DNA from: Pseudomonas aegrilactucae
GTDB taxonomy: Bacteria; Pseudomonadota; Gammaproteobacteria; Pseudomonadales; Pseudomonadaceae
NCBI RefSeq assembly: GCF_019168305.1
Contig: NZ_JAHTBI010000066.1
Span: forward strand, 1-57,881
DNA: 57,881 bases
Reading direction: 5' to 3'
This document shows positions 25,305 through 32,836 of the stretch, piece after piece. The notes under the pieces were generated by a model. That model was not told the origin of the DNA. It did not search any database and worked only from the letters and a program-made list of their open reading frames with translations. Within the stretch, counting starts at the first letter, position 1. The number at the start of each line of letters is the position of its first letter. Made by a program: the position numbers and the translations under genes.

Positions 25305-26027
25305 CTAGCCGACCTTGGAAAACAGTTGAGGCACCTCTCCCGAAAAGTCGACCCAAGGGTTGCTGTTGAGCAGCTCGGCATGCGCCACGCTGGGCTCGTC
25401 GAAGCGAATGGTGAAGCTTTGCGGTCCATGAGCGTAGGCCACAATAACCCCCTGGTGCGGGTCCATGTAACCGGCGTGCATGCCAAACCCCGGATAGCTG
25501 AGGCGCACGGCAGGCCCGTCGGGCTGGATCTCATGCACGGTCAGACGTGCCAGGACACCATCAGGCAGCACGAACATCCAGGTAAAAGCACCTCCGGATA
25601 CCACAGTCATCACTTCATCGATGCCCGCGCCGTCGTCTGAAGTATTGACATGCAGACGACCATAACGATTCAGTGCCCATGTGCGCATTTGCGGGGTCAT
25701 GGCCTTCATGTCATAGACCTTGGGATAGGGGGCGGTATCACCCTCGCGGGTCCCCAGGTAGCCACCACGGTGTACTTCTGGCGTGCGACCGGCAAGGTGG
25801 ATTTGCTCCAGCAGCTCGGCCCGGTCGAGGCTGAAGATCGCAAGCAGTGTGCTGTGATCGTCTTCGCTCAGGGCGTTGATCAGCGAGGCGCCGAGAATCG
25901 GCTTTGCCGCTTCGGGGATGGCGACGGTGCTGGCGCGCACGCCGACACTGCGCAATACCGCATTGACGCTTTCGATGCCTTCGACGTCGGAACGCCCATC
26001 GCTGAACTGAAGTTTTACGAAGTTCAT
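25305..26027 (-). CDS. Hypothetical protein of 240 residues
   Basis: A soluble 240-residue protein from ATG 26027 (MNFVKLQFSDGRSDVEG). It has an N-terminal mixed region and a C-terminal beta-rich part (LARLTVHEIQPDG, GVIVAYAHGPQSFTIRFDEPS) resembling a small barrel. I do not recognise a family, and no catalytic motif stands out. It lies 31 bp upstream of the VOC gene and probably leads an operon with it and the GNAT gene, since it is separated from the transporter gene upstream by only 63 bp. Confidence 0.6.
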   Translation of the reverse strand: MNFVKLQFSDGRSDVEGIESVNAVLRSVGVRASTVAIPEAAKPILGASLINALSEDDHSTLLAIFSLDRAELLEQIHLAGRTPEVHRGGYLGTREGDTAPYPKVYDMKAMTPQMRTWALNRYGRLHVNTSDDGAGIDEVMTVVSGGAFTWMFVLPDGVLARLTVHEIQPDGPAVRLSYPGFGMHAGYMDPHQGVIVAYAHGPQSFTIRFDEPSVAHAELLNSNPWVDFSGEVPQLFSKVG

Positions 26028-26090
26028 GTTTTTTTCCTGTCGTGAGTCGCAACGTTGTGTTGCGCATGTGCAGCAAACGGGTAGCGAGGG

Positions 26091-26597
26091 TTACTGACTG
26101 ACCTGGGCAGTGCTGGGCTCAACCGTTGAAGTAGCAACGCCCTGCACCAGCAACACACCCGCGAAAATGAGCACGACCCCTGCCAGCCGAGCGAAGGTGA
26201 TCGGCTTGCTGGCAAGCCCCATCAAGCCGAAATGGTCAACCAGCACCGATGCCACAATCTGGCCGGCCACGACCAGCAGCAGAAAGCCGCTTGCCCCCAG
26301 CTGAGGCGTGATGGCCGCGGCGCTGCCCACATACAAAGCCCCCAGTACGCCGCCGATCCATAGCCACCAGGACCCTTGCAGCGCCCTGCCGATTTCAGGT
26401 GCAGAAACACGCAGGACCAACAGCGCAATCACCACCACCACGGCGCTGACCATCAGCGATGTCAACGCACCCCAGAGCGGGTGCCCCAGTAACCTGCCGA
26501 GGGCGGCATTGCTGGCAGCCTGGAAAGGCAGGACGGCCCCAGCCAGCAAGGCGGTCCCTGCCGGGATGAGTGCAAGCGCGGCGGCTTTGCTGAACAT
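26091..26597 (-). CDS. DMT-superfamily transporter, YdcZ/DUF606 type
   Basis: A 168-residue protein with five or six hydrophobic helices, beginning ALIPAGTALLAGAVLPFQAASNAALGRL (in two parts) and including PLWGALTSLMVS and GQIVASVLVDHFG, the signature stretches of the DUF606 half-size drug/metabolite transporters. It is an inner-membrane protein that likely works as a dimer. The substrate is unknown. It has a good ribosome site (AGGAGA) before ATG 26597, and is followed by the 240-residue hypothetical gene. Confidence 0.8.
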   Translation of the reverse strand: MFSKAAALALIPAGTALLAGAVLPFQAASNAALGRLLGHPLWGALTSLMVSAVVVVIALLVLRVSAPEIGRALQGSWWLWIGGVLGALYVGSAAAITPQLGASGFLLLVVAGQIVASVLVDHFGLMGLASKPITFARLAGVVLIFAGVLLVQGVATSTVEPSTAQVSQ

Positions 26598-26750
26598 GGG
26601 ATTCTCCTTTTGAGCGGGCAGGTTTCGATGGGCAGATACTCACCGATCCATGCCAGCGATGGAAATCACATATTTGCACTCGCATTATTCATCTGATGGA
26701 TGATTGCGCACGAACGGAATGACGGGGCCATCAGCCCCGCGATGACTCAC

Positions 26751-27326
26751 TTACGACTGGACAGGCAACGATGCCGTCATGCGGGCGTGGCAGACCTCAA
26801 GAATTTCATCCGCAAGCGCGGCGTCATCCGGGCACGCACGCGATAACACAATCGCACCCACGGCCTGCGCAAGCAGCTCGATCACCTTTTCCCTGGCCTG
26901 CCCCGGCGGTGCATCAGGCCCCAGCGGGTACTTCTCCCCCAGGGTCTGCAGCGTGCGCTCTATGCCTTGGGCGAACGCGTCCTTCAGGGTGTCGGACTGG
27001 CGCGCGGCATCGCCGCTCAAGGCAGCCATGGTGCAACCAGTTCCCCGCCCGTCCCGGTGATCCCTGGACACGTACACATCGATGAAGCCCTGTACATCAA
27101 TCGCCTCGGCACGGGCCAGCGAGCGGGCAAGGCTGTTGGCTGAGGCCTCGGCCATCAGGTCGGCCTTCGAACCGAAATGCTTGTAGAACCCGCCGTGGGT
27201 AAACCCGGCGGCCGCCATCAGATCGGCCACGCCCACACCGTCATAACCGCGCTCGCGAAACACCGCTGAGGCCGTTTCGACGATGTGCTCCCGATTTGCC
27301 TGGGCCTGAGCCTTGGTCACTCTCAC
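26751..27326 (-). CDS. TetR-family repressor of the OYE-SDR genes
   Basis: A 191-residue TetR protein. The helix-turn-helix reads VGVADLMAAAGFTHGGFYKHFGSK, read in two parts, about residues 31-54, and the segment just before it is IVETASAVFRERGYDG. GTG 27326 is chosen because GAGG lies 8 nt before it and the product then begins VRVTKAQAQANRE as in close relatives. It is divergent from an old-yellow-enzyme gene, an arrangement like NemR-NemA, in which the repressor senses electrophiles through a cysteine. Two cysteines occur here, in GCTMAALSG and CPDDAAL. Confidence 0.85.
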   Translation of the reverse strand: MRVTKAQAQANREHIVETASAVFRERGYDGVGVADLMAAAGFTHGGFYKHFGSKADLMAEASANSLARSLARAEAIDVQGFIDVYVSRDHRDGRGTGCTMAALSGDAARQSDTLKDAFAQGIERTLQTLGEKYPLGPDAPPGQAREKVIELLAQAVGAIVLSRACPDDAALADEILEVCHARMTASLPVQS

Positions 27327-27472
27327 GTGCAACACCTCATGTGCGCTCAAAACAATGCGCCAATGATACATAGATGTTGAGCGTAATCAAATTTGTTGAC
27401 AGTTTAGATTTCGATCATCATCCTAATCACACGCAACACGACGCCCCCTCAACAGACACGGAATATCCACCC

Positions 27473-28567
27473 ATGAGCGATCTATTTACCCCCTACACGC
27501 TTGGCACCTTGACGCTGTCCAACCGCCTGGTGCTCGCGCCACTGACCCGCAACCGCGCAGCGCCAGGCGGCGTGCCGAGTGAGTTGGCGCCGGTGTATTA
27601 CAGCCAGCGCGCCAGCGCAGGCCTGCTGATCAGCGAAGCCTCGCAAATTTCGCAGCAGGGCCAGGGCTATCAGGACACACCGGGCATCTACACCCGGGCG
27701 CAGATCGAGGGATGGCGCAAAGTGACCGACGCCGTCCATGCAAAGGGCGGGAAAATCTTCCTGCAGCTTTGGCATGTGGGCCGCGTGTCCCATGTAGACC
27801 TGCAAAAGGATGGCGCCGCACCGGTCGCCCCTTCTGCGCTGCGCCCGGCGACCAAAGTGTTCGTCAACAACAGTTTTGAAGACGTCTCCGAGCCGCGAGC
27901 GCTTGAGGTCAGCGAGCTGCCAGGCATCGTCGACGATTTCCGCCAGGCGGCGGCAAATGCCATTGCAGCAGGCTTCGATGGCGTGGAAGTGCATGCGGCC
28001 AACGGCTACCTGCTGGATCAGTTCATCAAGGACGGTGCCAACGTGCGTACCGATGCCTACGGCGGCTCGATCGAGAATCGCGCGCGCCTGCTGCTGGAAG
28101 TGACCGCTGCGGTGATCAACGAGATCGGCGCAGATCGCACCGGTGTGCGCATTTCGCCCGTGTCACCGGCCAACGGTGTTTCGAGCAGCGATCCGCAGAC
28201 GCAGTTCGATTACATCGTCGATCAACTCAACGCGCTGGACATCGTCTATCTGCACGTGGTCGAGGGCGCAACCGGCGGGCCACGCGATGTGGCGCCGTTC
28301 AACTTCGACGGCCTGCGCCAGCGTTTCCAGAACACCTACATCGCCAACAACGGCTATGACCGTGACCTGGCCACCTCGCGACTCGCGGCAGACAAGGCCG
28401 ACCTCATCGCTTTCGGCAAGCCCTTTATCGGCAATCCGGACCTGGTGGAGCGCTTCAAGGCCGGCGCGCCCTTGTCCCCGTTCAACCCGGCCACCCTCTA
28501 CGGCGGCGGTGCGGCGGGCTACACCGACTACCCGACCATGGCTCAGGCCAGCGCTGCGGCCAACTAG
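27473..28567 (+). CDS. Old yellow enzyme / NemA-type ene-reductase
   Basis: A 364-residue FMN-dependent TIM-barrel reductase. It opens LFTPYTLGTLTLSNRLVLAP and has FLQLWHVGRVS, the substrate-binding pair H174 and N177 with Y179 in VEVHAANGYLLDQF, and DAYGGSIENRAR. These are hallmarks of NemA/XenB enzymes that reduce activated alkenes, nitro compounds and maleimides with NAD(P)H. ATG 27473 gives the family start. TTGACA at 27396-27401 may be the -35 of its promoter in the region shared with the TetR gene. SDR and MDR genes follow on the same strand. Confidence 0.9.
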   Translation: MSDLFTPYTLGTLTLSNRLVLAPLTRNRAAPGGVPSELAPVYYSQRASAGLLISEASQISQQGQGYQDTPGIYTRAQIEGWRKVTDAVHAKGGKIFLQLWHVGRVSHVDLQKDGAAPVAPSALRPATKVFVNNSFEDVSEPRALEVSELPGIVDDFRQAAANAIAAGFDGVEVHAANGYLLDQFIKDGANVRTDAYGGSIENRARLLLEVTAAVINEIGADRTGVRISPVSPANGVSSSDPQTQFDYIVDQLNALDIVYLHVVEGATGGPRDVAPFNFDGLRQRFQNTYIANNGYDRDLATSRLAADKADLIAFGKPFIGNPDLVERFKAGAPLSPFNPATLYGGGAAGYTDYPTMAQASAAAN

Positions 28568-28632
28568 GCACAGCGTGATCGAACCCTGCGTTTTCACACA
28601 CACCTCAGTGCACCTGATCAAGAGATGACACC

Positions 28633-29421
28633 ATGACCACTCGCCCCACCGTTCTCATCACTGGCGCTTCCACCGGTATCGGCGCCGTCTACGCCGAACG
28701 TTTCGCCCAACGCGGGCATGACCTGGTGCTGGTCGCCCGGGACCAGGCGCGCCTGCAGGCGCTCGCCACCCGGTTGCACAGCGAACACGGCGTTGCCGTG
28801 GATGTACTGCCAGCAGACCTGACCCAACTGGGCGATCTGGCAGCCGTCGAAACGCGCCTGCGCGATGACGCCAGCATTGGCATCCTCATCAACAACGCCG
28901 GCGCCGCGCAGTCCGGCAGTTTCATCGAACAGAGCACCGACAGCGTGGCGCAGCTGGTGGCCCTGAACACCACCGCACTGGTGCGCCTGGCCAGTGCCAT
29001 CGCGCCTCGCCTGGCCAAGGCGGGCAACGGTGCGATCGTCAACATAGGCTCGGTGGTCGGCCTGGCGCCGGAGTACGGCATGTCCGTGTACGGGGCCACC
29101 AAGGCCTTTGTGCTGTTCCTATCCCAGGGCCTGGGCCTGGAGCTCACACCTCTGGGTGTGTATGTGCAGGCCGTACTGCCGGCGGCCACCCGCACCGAGA
29201 TCTGGGACCGCGCCGGTTACGATATCAATGCCATAAACGAGATCATGGAGGTGGGTGATCTGGTCGATGCCGCGCTGCTCGGTTTCGACCGTCGCGAGCC
29301 GGTCACCATCCCGCCGCTGCAGGAAGGCGAGCGCTGGGATGAACTGCAGGCAGCGCGTCAGGGCCTGTTGTCGCAGATCAAGCAGTCCGCTGTTGCACCA
29401 CGCTACCTCGCTCAAGCCTGA
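28633..29421 (+). CDS. Short-chain dehydrogenase/reductase
   Basis: A 262-residue classical SDR. The cofactor motif TGASTGIG is at residues 10-17, NNAG at 87-90, and the catalytic residues are S140, Y153 and K157 (YGATK). The sequence from LVLVARDQARLQALA resembles DltE/YdfG-like reductases. Its substrate is not known. It lies 65 bp after the OYE gene on the same strand and is likely induced with it. A strong hairpin follows it at 29442, which may separate it from the next gene. Confidence 0.85.
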   Translation: MTTRPTVLITGASTGIGAVYAERFAQRGHDLVLVARDQARLQALATRLHSEHGVAVDVLPADLTQLGDLAAVETRLRDDASIGILINNAGAAQSGSFIEQSTDSVAQLVALNTTALVRLASAIAPRLAKAGNGAIVNIGSVVGLAPEYGMSVYGATKAFVLFLSQGLGLELTPLGVYVQAVLPAATRTEIWDRAGYDINAINEIMEVGDLVDAALLGFDRREPVTIPPLQEGERWDELQAARQGLLSQIKQSAVAPRYLAQA

Positions 29422-29441
29422 CCCTTCAGGTACACCGGCCT

Positions 29442-29467
29442 GGCCCGACAATCAACGTTGTCGGGCC
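29442..29467 (+). terminator. Hairpin after the SDR gene
   Basis: A perfect 10-bp stem GGCCCGACAA (29442-29451) with TTGTCGGGCC (29458-29467), and a 6-nt loop, 20 bp after the SDR stop. No T run follows. It could partly terminate or stabilise the OYE-SDR transcript before the MDR gene. Confidence 0.6.
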
Positions 29468-29509
29468 TGCGCCCCAATTCTCATTCCAACTGACGAGGGC
29501 TGCAGCCGC

Positions 29510-30508
29510 ATGAAAGCATTTTTCATCGACCGCTACGGCAAGCAGAACGGCGCGATAGGCGACCTGCCCGACCCTGCCGTAGGCCTCCACGACGTACTGA
29601 TTCAAGTGCATGCCAGCAGCGTGAACCCGCTGGACGCGAAGATCAGAACGGGCGAATTCAAACTGATCCTGCCCTATGGCTTGCCCTTGGTACTGGGCAA
29701 CGACCTGGCCGGGGTGGTGGTCAGCGTTGGCTCGGCGGTCACGCACTTCAAGCCTGGCGACGAAGTCTATGCACGCCCTCCCGAGGACCGTATCGGCACC
29801 TTTGCCGAACGGATTGCCGTGAACGAAAACGCGCTTGCGCTCAAACCCGCCAACCTCGGCATGGCCGAAGCCGCCTGCGTACCCCTGGTCGCATTGACGG
29901 CCTGGCAGGCGCTGGTTGAAATCGCCCACGTGAAAGAAGGTCAGAAGGTATTGATTCACGCAGGGTCGGGCGGTGTCGGCACGCTTGCCATCCAGCTCGC
30001 CAGACACCTGGGTGCGGTGGTTGCGACCACCACCAGCACGGCGAACGTGGAGTGGGTGAAAGCACTCGGGGCGGACGTGGTCATCGACTACACCCAGCAG
30101 GATTTTGCAGACGTACTGCACGGCTACGACGTGGTGCTGAACAGCCTGGGCACCGATGTGCTGGAAAAATCGCTCAAGGTGCTCAAGCCAGGCGGCCAGC
30201 TCATTTCCATTTCGGGGCCGCCAACACCGCAGTTCGCGCAAGCGCGCGGTCTGGCCTGGCCGCTGAGGCAGGTCATGCGCCTGTTGAGCAGCCGAATACG
30301 CAGAAAGGCGCGCAAGCACGGGGTCAGCTACGCATTCCTGTTCATGCAAGCAAGTGGCGCCCAACTCAAGGAAATCACCGCCCTCATCGAAGCGGGCGTG
30401 ATCAGACCGGTCGTGGACCGCTCCTTCCCTTTTGAATCGACGGCAGAGGCATTGAGATATGTCGAGCAAGGCAGAGCGAAGGGCAAAGTCTCCATCGTCA
30501 TCCAGTGA
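29510..30508 (+). CDS. Quinone oxidoreductase-type MDR protein
   Basis: A 332-residue zinc-independent medium-chain reductase. It has the GroES-like N-terminal domain (VNPLDAKIRTGEF, LVLGNDLAGVVVSVG) and the Rossmann motif VLIHAGSGGVGTLAIQLAR. The zinc-site cysteines are absent. Such enzymes reduce quinones or enones with NADPH. ATG 29510 is chosen for similarity; the ribosome site is GAGGGC about 12 nt upstream. It is likely part of the electrophile-detoxification group with the OYE and SDR genes. Confidence 0.85.
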   Translation: MKAFFIDRYGKQNGAIGDLPDPAVGLHDVLIQVHASSVNPLDAKIRTGEFKLILPYGLPLVLGNDLAGVVVSVGSAVTHFKPGDEVYARPPEDRIGTFAERIAVNENALALKPANLGMAEAACVPLVALTAWQALVEIAHVKEGQKVLIHAGSGGVGTLAIQLARHLGAVVATTTSTANVEWVKALGADVVIDYTQQDFADVLHGYDVVLNSLGTDVLEKSLKVLKPGGQLISISGPPTPQFAQARGLAWPLRQVMRLLSSRIRRKARKHGVSYAFLFMQASGAQLKEITALIEAGVIRPVVDRSFPFESTAEALRYVEQGRAKGKVSIVIQ

Positions 30509-30621
30509 GTGCACTGCACCATGCGCTGTCGAAACTCAGGCTGGCGAACCTGAGCCCGACACGCAGCACTCGCAGACACAAGCGCAACGGCAACTGGAAG
30601 CCGAACTGGCAAAACAGCCGA

Positions 30622-31560
30622 TCATCTTTGGGCGTGGCCTGATGCTTGAGCAGTAGCAACCGGAACACTCGGTAGCGCCTCAATTGCAGTGGCGAGGAAG
30701 TCGACGAACACCCGCACTTTCTGCGACACATGCCTGTGGCTCGCGTAAAGCGCATAGATCGAGCGTCGAGGCATCGACTGCTCCGGGAGCACCTGCAACA
30801 ACTGGCCGCTGTCGAGCAAAGGCTGGGCAATGAACGAGGGCAATGCGCCGATGCCCAGGCCGGCCTGCAGCATGTCGCTGAGCATCAGGCTGTTGTCCAC
30901 CGCAAAGCGTACAGGCAGCTCCAGGCGGCTACTGCCTTGCGGGCCTTGCAAGTGCCAGCTGCCAGGATGTTCGGCCAGGCGATAGGCCAGGCAGTTGTGC
31001 TGACGCAGGTCCTCTACGCTTTGCGGCGTGCCGTTGGCCTGCAGATACGCCGCAGAGGCGCAGATCACCTGTTCGACCTGGCCCAGGCGTCGGGCGACCA
31101 GCGAGGAATCGGGCAGGTGGCTGCGGATCCTGAGCGAAACGTCAAAGCCCTCGCTGACTACGTCCAGCAGGCGGTCATCGAGGGTGAGCTCGACCTTGAG
31201 CTGCGGATAACGCTGCATGAACGCCACCAGGATCGGTGACAGTACCTTCAGGCCAAACGACAGCGGCGCGTTGACGCGCAAACGGCCAGTGGGTTCGCGG
31301 GCGCCGACCTGGGTTGCACGCTCCAGGGCATCCAGCTCGTCGAGCAGGTGGCAGCACTCGCTGTAGTACGCCTGACCGGCCTGCGACAGGCTCATGCGGC
31401 GGGTGGTGCGCACCAGCAGCAGGCTGCCCAGGCGCTGCTCCAACTGCCGTACCTGCTTGCTCACCGCGGCCGTGGATTGCCCGAGGTCGACGGCGGCCAG
31501 GCTGAAGCTGTCGCGTTCAACCACACGACGAAAGGTGCGCATGGCCACCAACACGTCCAT
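30622..31560 (-). CDS. LysR-family regulator (CrgA-like branch)
   Basis: A 312-residue LysR protein beginning MDVLVAMRTFRRVVERDSFS, with helix-turn-helix LAAVDLGQSTAAVSKQVRQL and an effector domain starting GRLRVNAPLSFGLKVL. The pattern fits the large branch that typically controls an adjacent divergent gene. ATG 31560 has GGAG about 8 nt upstream. It faces away from the exported cyclase gene, and an inverted repeat lies between them. Confidence 0.85.
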   Translation of the reverse strand: MDVLVAMRTFRRVVERDSFSLAAVDLGQSTAAVSKQVRQLEQRLGSLLLVRTTRRMSLSQAGQAYYSECCHLLDELDALERATQVGAREPTGRLRVNAPLSFGLKVLSPILVAFMQRYPQLKVELTLDDRLLDVVSEGFDVSLRIRSHLPDSSLVARRLGQVEQVICASAAYLQANGTPQSVEDLRQHNCLAYRLAEHPGSWHLQGPQGSSRLELPVRFAVDNSLMLSDMLQAGLGIGALPSFIAQPLLDSGQLLQVLPEQSMPRRSIYALYASHRHVSQKVRVFVDFLATAIEALPSVPVATAQASGHAQR

Positions 31561-31595
31561 ATTTTTTCTCCAGGGTTGAATATCAATCAACTAGA

Positions 31596-31623
31596 TGGCT
31601 GATTATCCATGATCCATCAGCCA
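31596..31623. promoter_or_regulatory. Putative LysR operator
   Basis: Inverted repeat TGGCTGAT (31596-31603) and ATCAGCCA (31616-31623), perfect over 8 bp with a 12-bp spacer, within the 98-bp region between the divergent LysR and cyclase genes. Position and symmetry fit a LysR binding site. Confidence 0.6.
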
Positions 31624-31658
31624 ATAACATGGCCACCTACCCTTACAGGAGTCATGTC

Positions 31659-32657
31659 ATGTTGCAGTGTTCGTGGATCAGAAACCTTGCTGGACTGGTC
31701 ACCTTGTCGGTGTTCAGTTCATTGTGCAGTGCAGGCGCGGTGGCCAAGCCTGAAGTGGGTATCAGCCCGTGGGGGCCGAAGGACGAAATCGGGCGCCTGA
31801 ACCTGATGACCCCTCAGTCGCAGGCTGCAATCATGGGGCGGGTCAGTGGAGGCCAGGCCTACGACCTCGCGGTGGAGTACTTTGTCGGCATGCCCAGTTG
31901 GCAAGCGGCGGGAGATCCGCCCTACCAGATGTGGATGACCCATACCCCGCACGGCAATGTGATCGCCGACCCGATGCAGGTTGGCGAGCCGATGAACGAG
32001 CACGTCAGCTACAGCGGCTCGGCGGTGTCCATGTATGCCCACATGGGCACTCATATCGACGCCCTCAACCACTTTGGCCTCGACGGCAAGATCTGGAACG
32101 GCTTCAGTGCCGAGCAGCACCTGGGCGACCGTGGCTGGAATGTCACGGGCGCAGAAAAGCTGCCACCGATCATTGCCCGAGGGGTGATGATCGATGTGGC
32201 TGCGGCCAAGGGTGTGGATCAACTGGCCGACAGCTACCGCATTACCCGCAGCGATCTGCAGCAGGCCCTGGCCAAGCAGCACGTGGCACTGGAGCAAGGC
32301 GATGTGGTACTGATCCGTACCGGGCGCATGCGTGACTACGAGAACGCCCAGGCCTACATGGCCAACCCGCCGGGCCTGAGCCTGGATGCAGCGAAATTTC
32401 TGGTAGAGGTCAGCGGCGCCATGGTGGTCGGTGCCGACAACCTGAGCTTTGAAACCTTCCCTTCCGAGGTCGAGGGCAACTACTTGCCGCTGCACACCTA
32501 TCTGTTGGCCATGCAGGGTGCGCCGATCATTGAACTGGTGAATCTGGAAGGCTTGTCCCGCGACCGCGTTTACCAATTCGCCTTCGTGGGTGCTTCGTTG
32601 AAGTTGCGCGGCGCGGATGCGGCGCCGATTCGTCCGATAGCGTTGCCTTTGCGATGA
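31659..32657 (+). CDS. Exported cyclase-family metal-dependent hydrolase
   Basis: A 332-residue protein of the cyclase/kynurenine formamidase family (PF04199). The metal motif HxGTHxD is present as HMGTHID at residues 128-134, followed by ALNHFG. Residues 1-29 form a Sec signal peptide (LVTLSVFSSLCSAGAVA), so the enzyme is predicted to be periplasmic, whereas characterised kynurenine formamidases are cytoplasmic. ATG 31659 has AGGAG 8 nt upstream. The family hydrolyses or cyclises amides and carbamoyl compounds; the substrate here is unknown. It is paired with a divergent LysR gene. Confidence 0.8.
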   Translation: MLQCSWIRNLAGLVTLSVFSSLCSAGAVAKPEVGISPWGPKDEIGRLNLMTPQSQAAIMGRVSGGQAYDLAVEYFVGMPSWQAAGDPPYQMWMTHTPHGNVIADPMQVGEPMNEHVSYSGSAVSMYAHMGTHIDALNHFGLDGKIWNGFSAEQHLGDRGWNVTGAEKLPPIIARGVMIDVAAAKGVDQLADSYRITRSDLQQALAKQHVALEQGDVVLIRTGRMRDYENAQAYMANPPGLSLDAAKFLVEVSGAMVVGADNLSFETFPSEVEGNYLPLHTYLLAMQGAPIIELVNLEGLSRDRVYQFAFVGASLKLRGADAAPIRPIALPLR

Positions 32658-32792
32658 GGGCGCGGTACCTCGGGTGCCCGCTGGGCAACGGACCGTTTCG
32701 AGACCAACAACTACACCTTCGGCATCGAGCAGCAACTGGCCGATGAACCTGCGGTACGACTTCTAGCCAGCAGCGTCCTGCGCGAACGGGCA

Positions 32793-32830
32793 CTGCCATC
32801 GGCACGCACTCTTCTGCGTGCCGTCGGCAG
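32793..32830 (-). terminator. Terminator of the autotransporter gene
   Basis: A strong hairpin with a 9-bp core, CGGCACGCA (32800-32808) and TGCGTGCCG (32815-32823), extended by CTGCC/GGCAG after a two-base mismatch. It lies 6 bp past the stop of the leftward autotransporter gene. There is no T run. Bases 32658-32792 hold no recognised gene. Confidence 0.6.
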
Positions 32831-32836
32831 CCCTGG

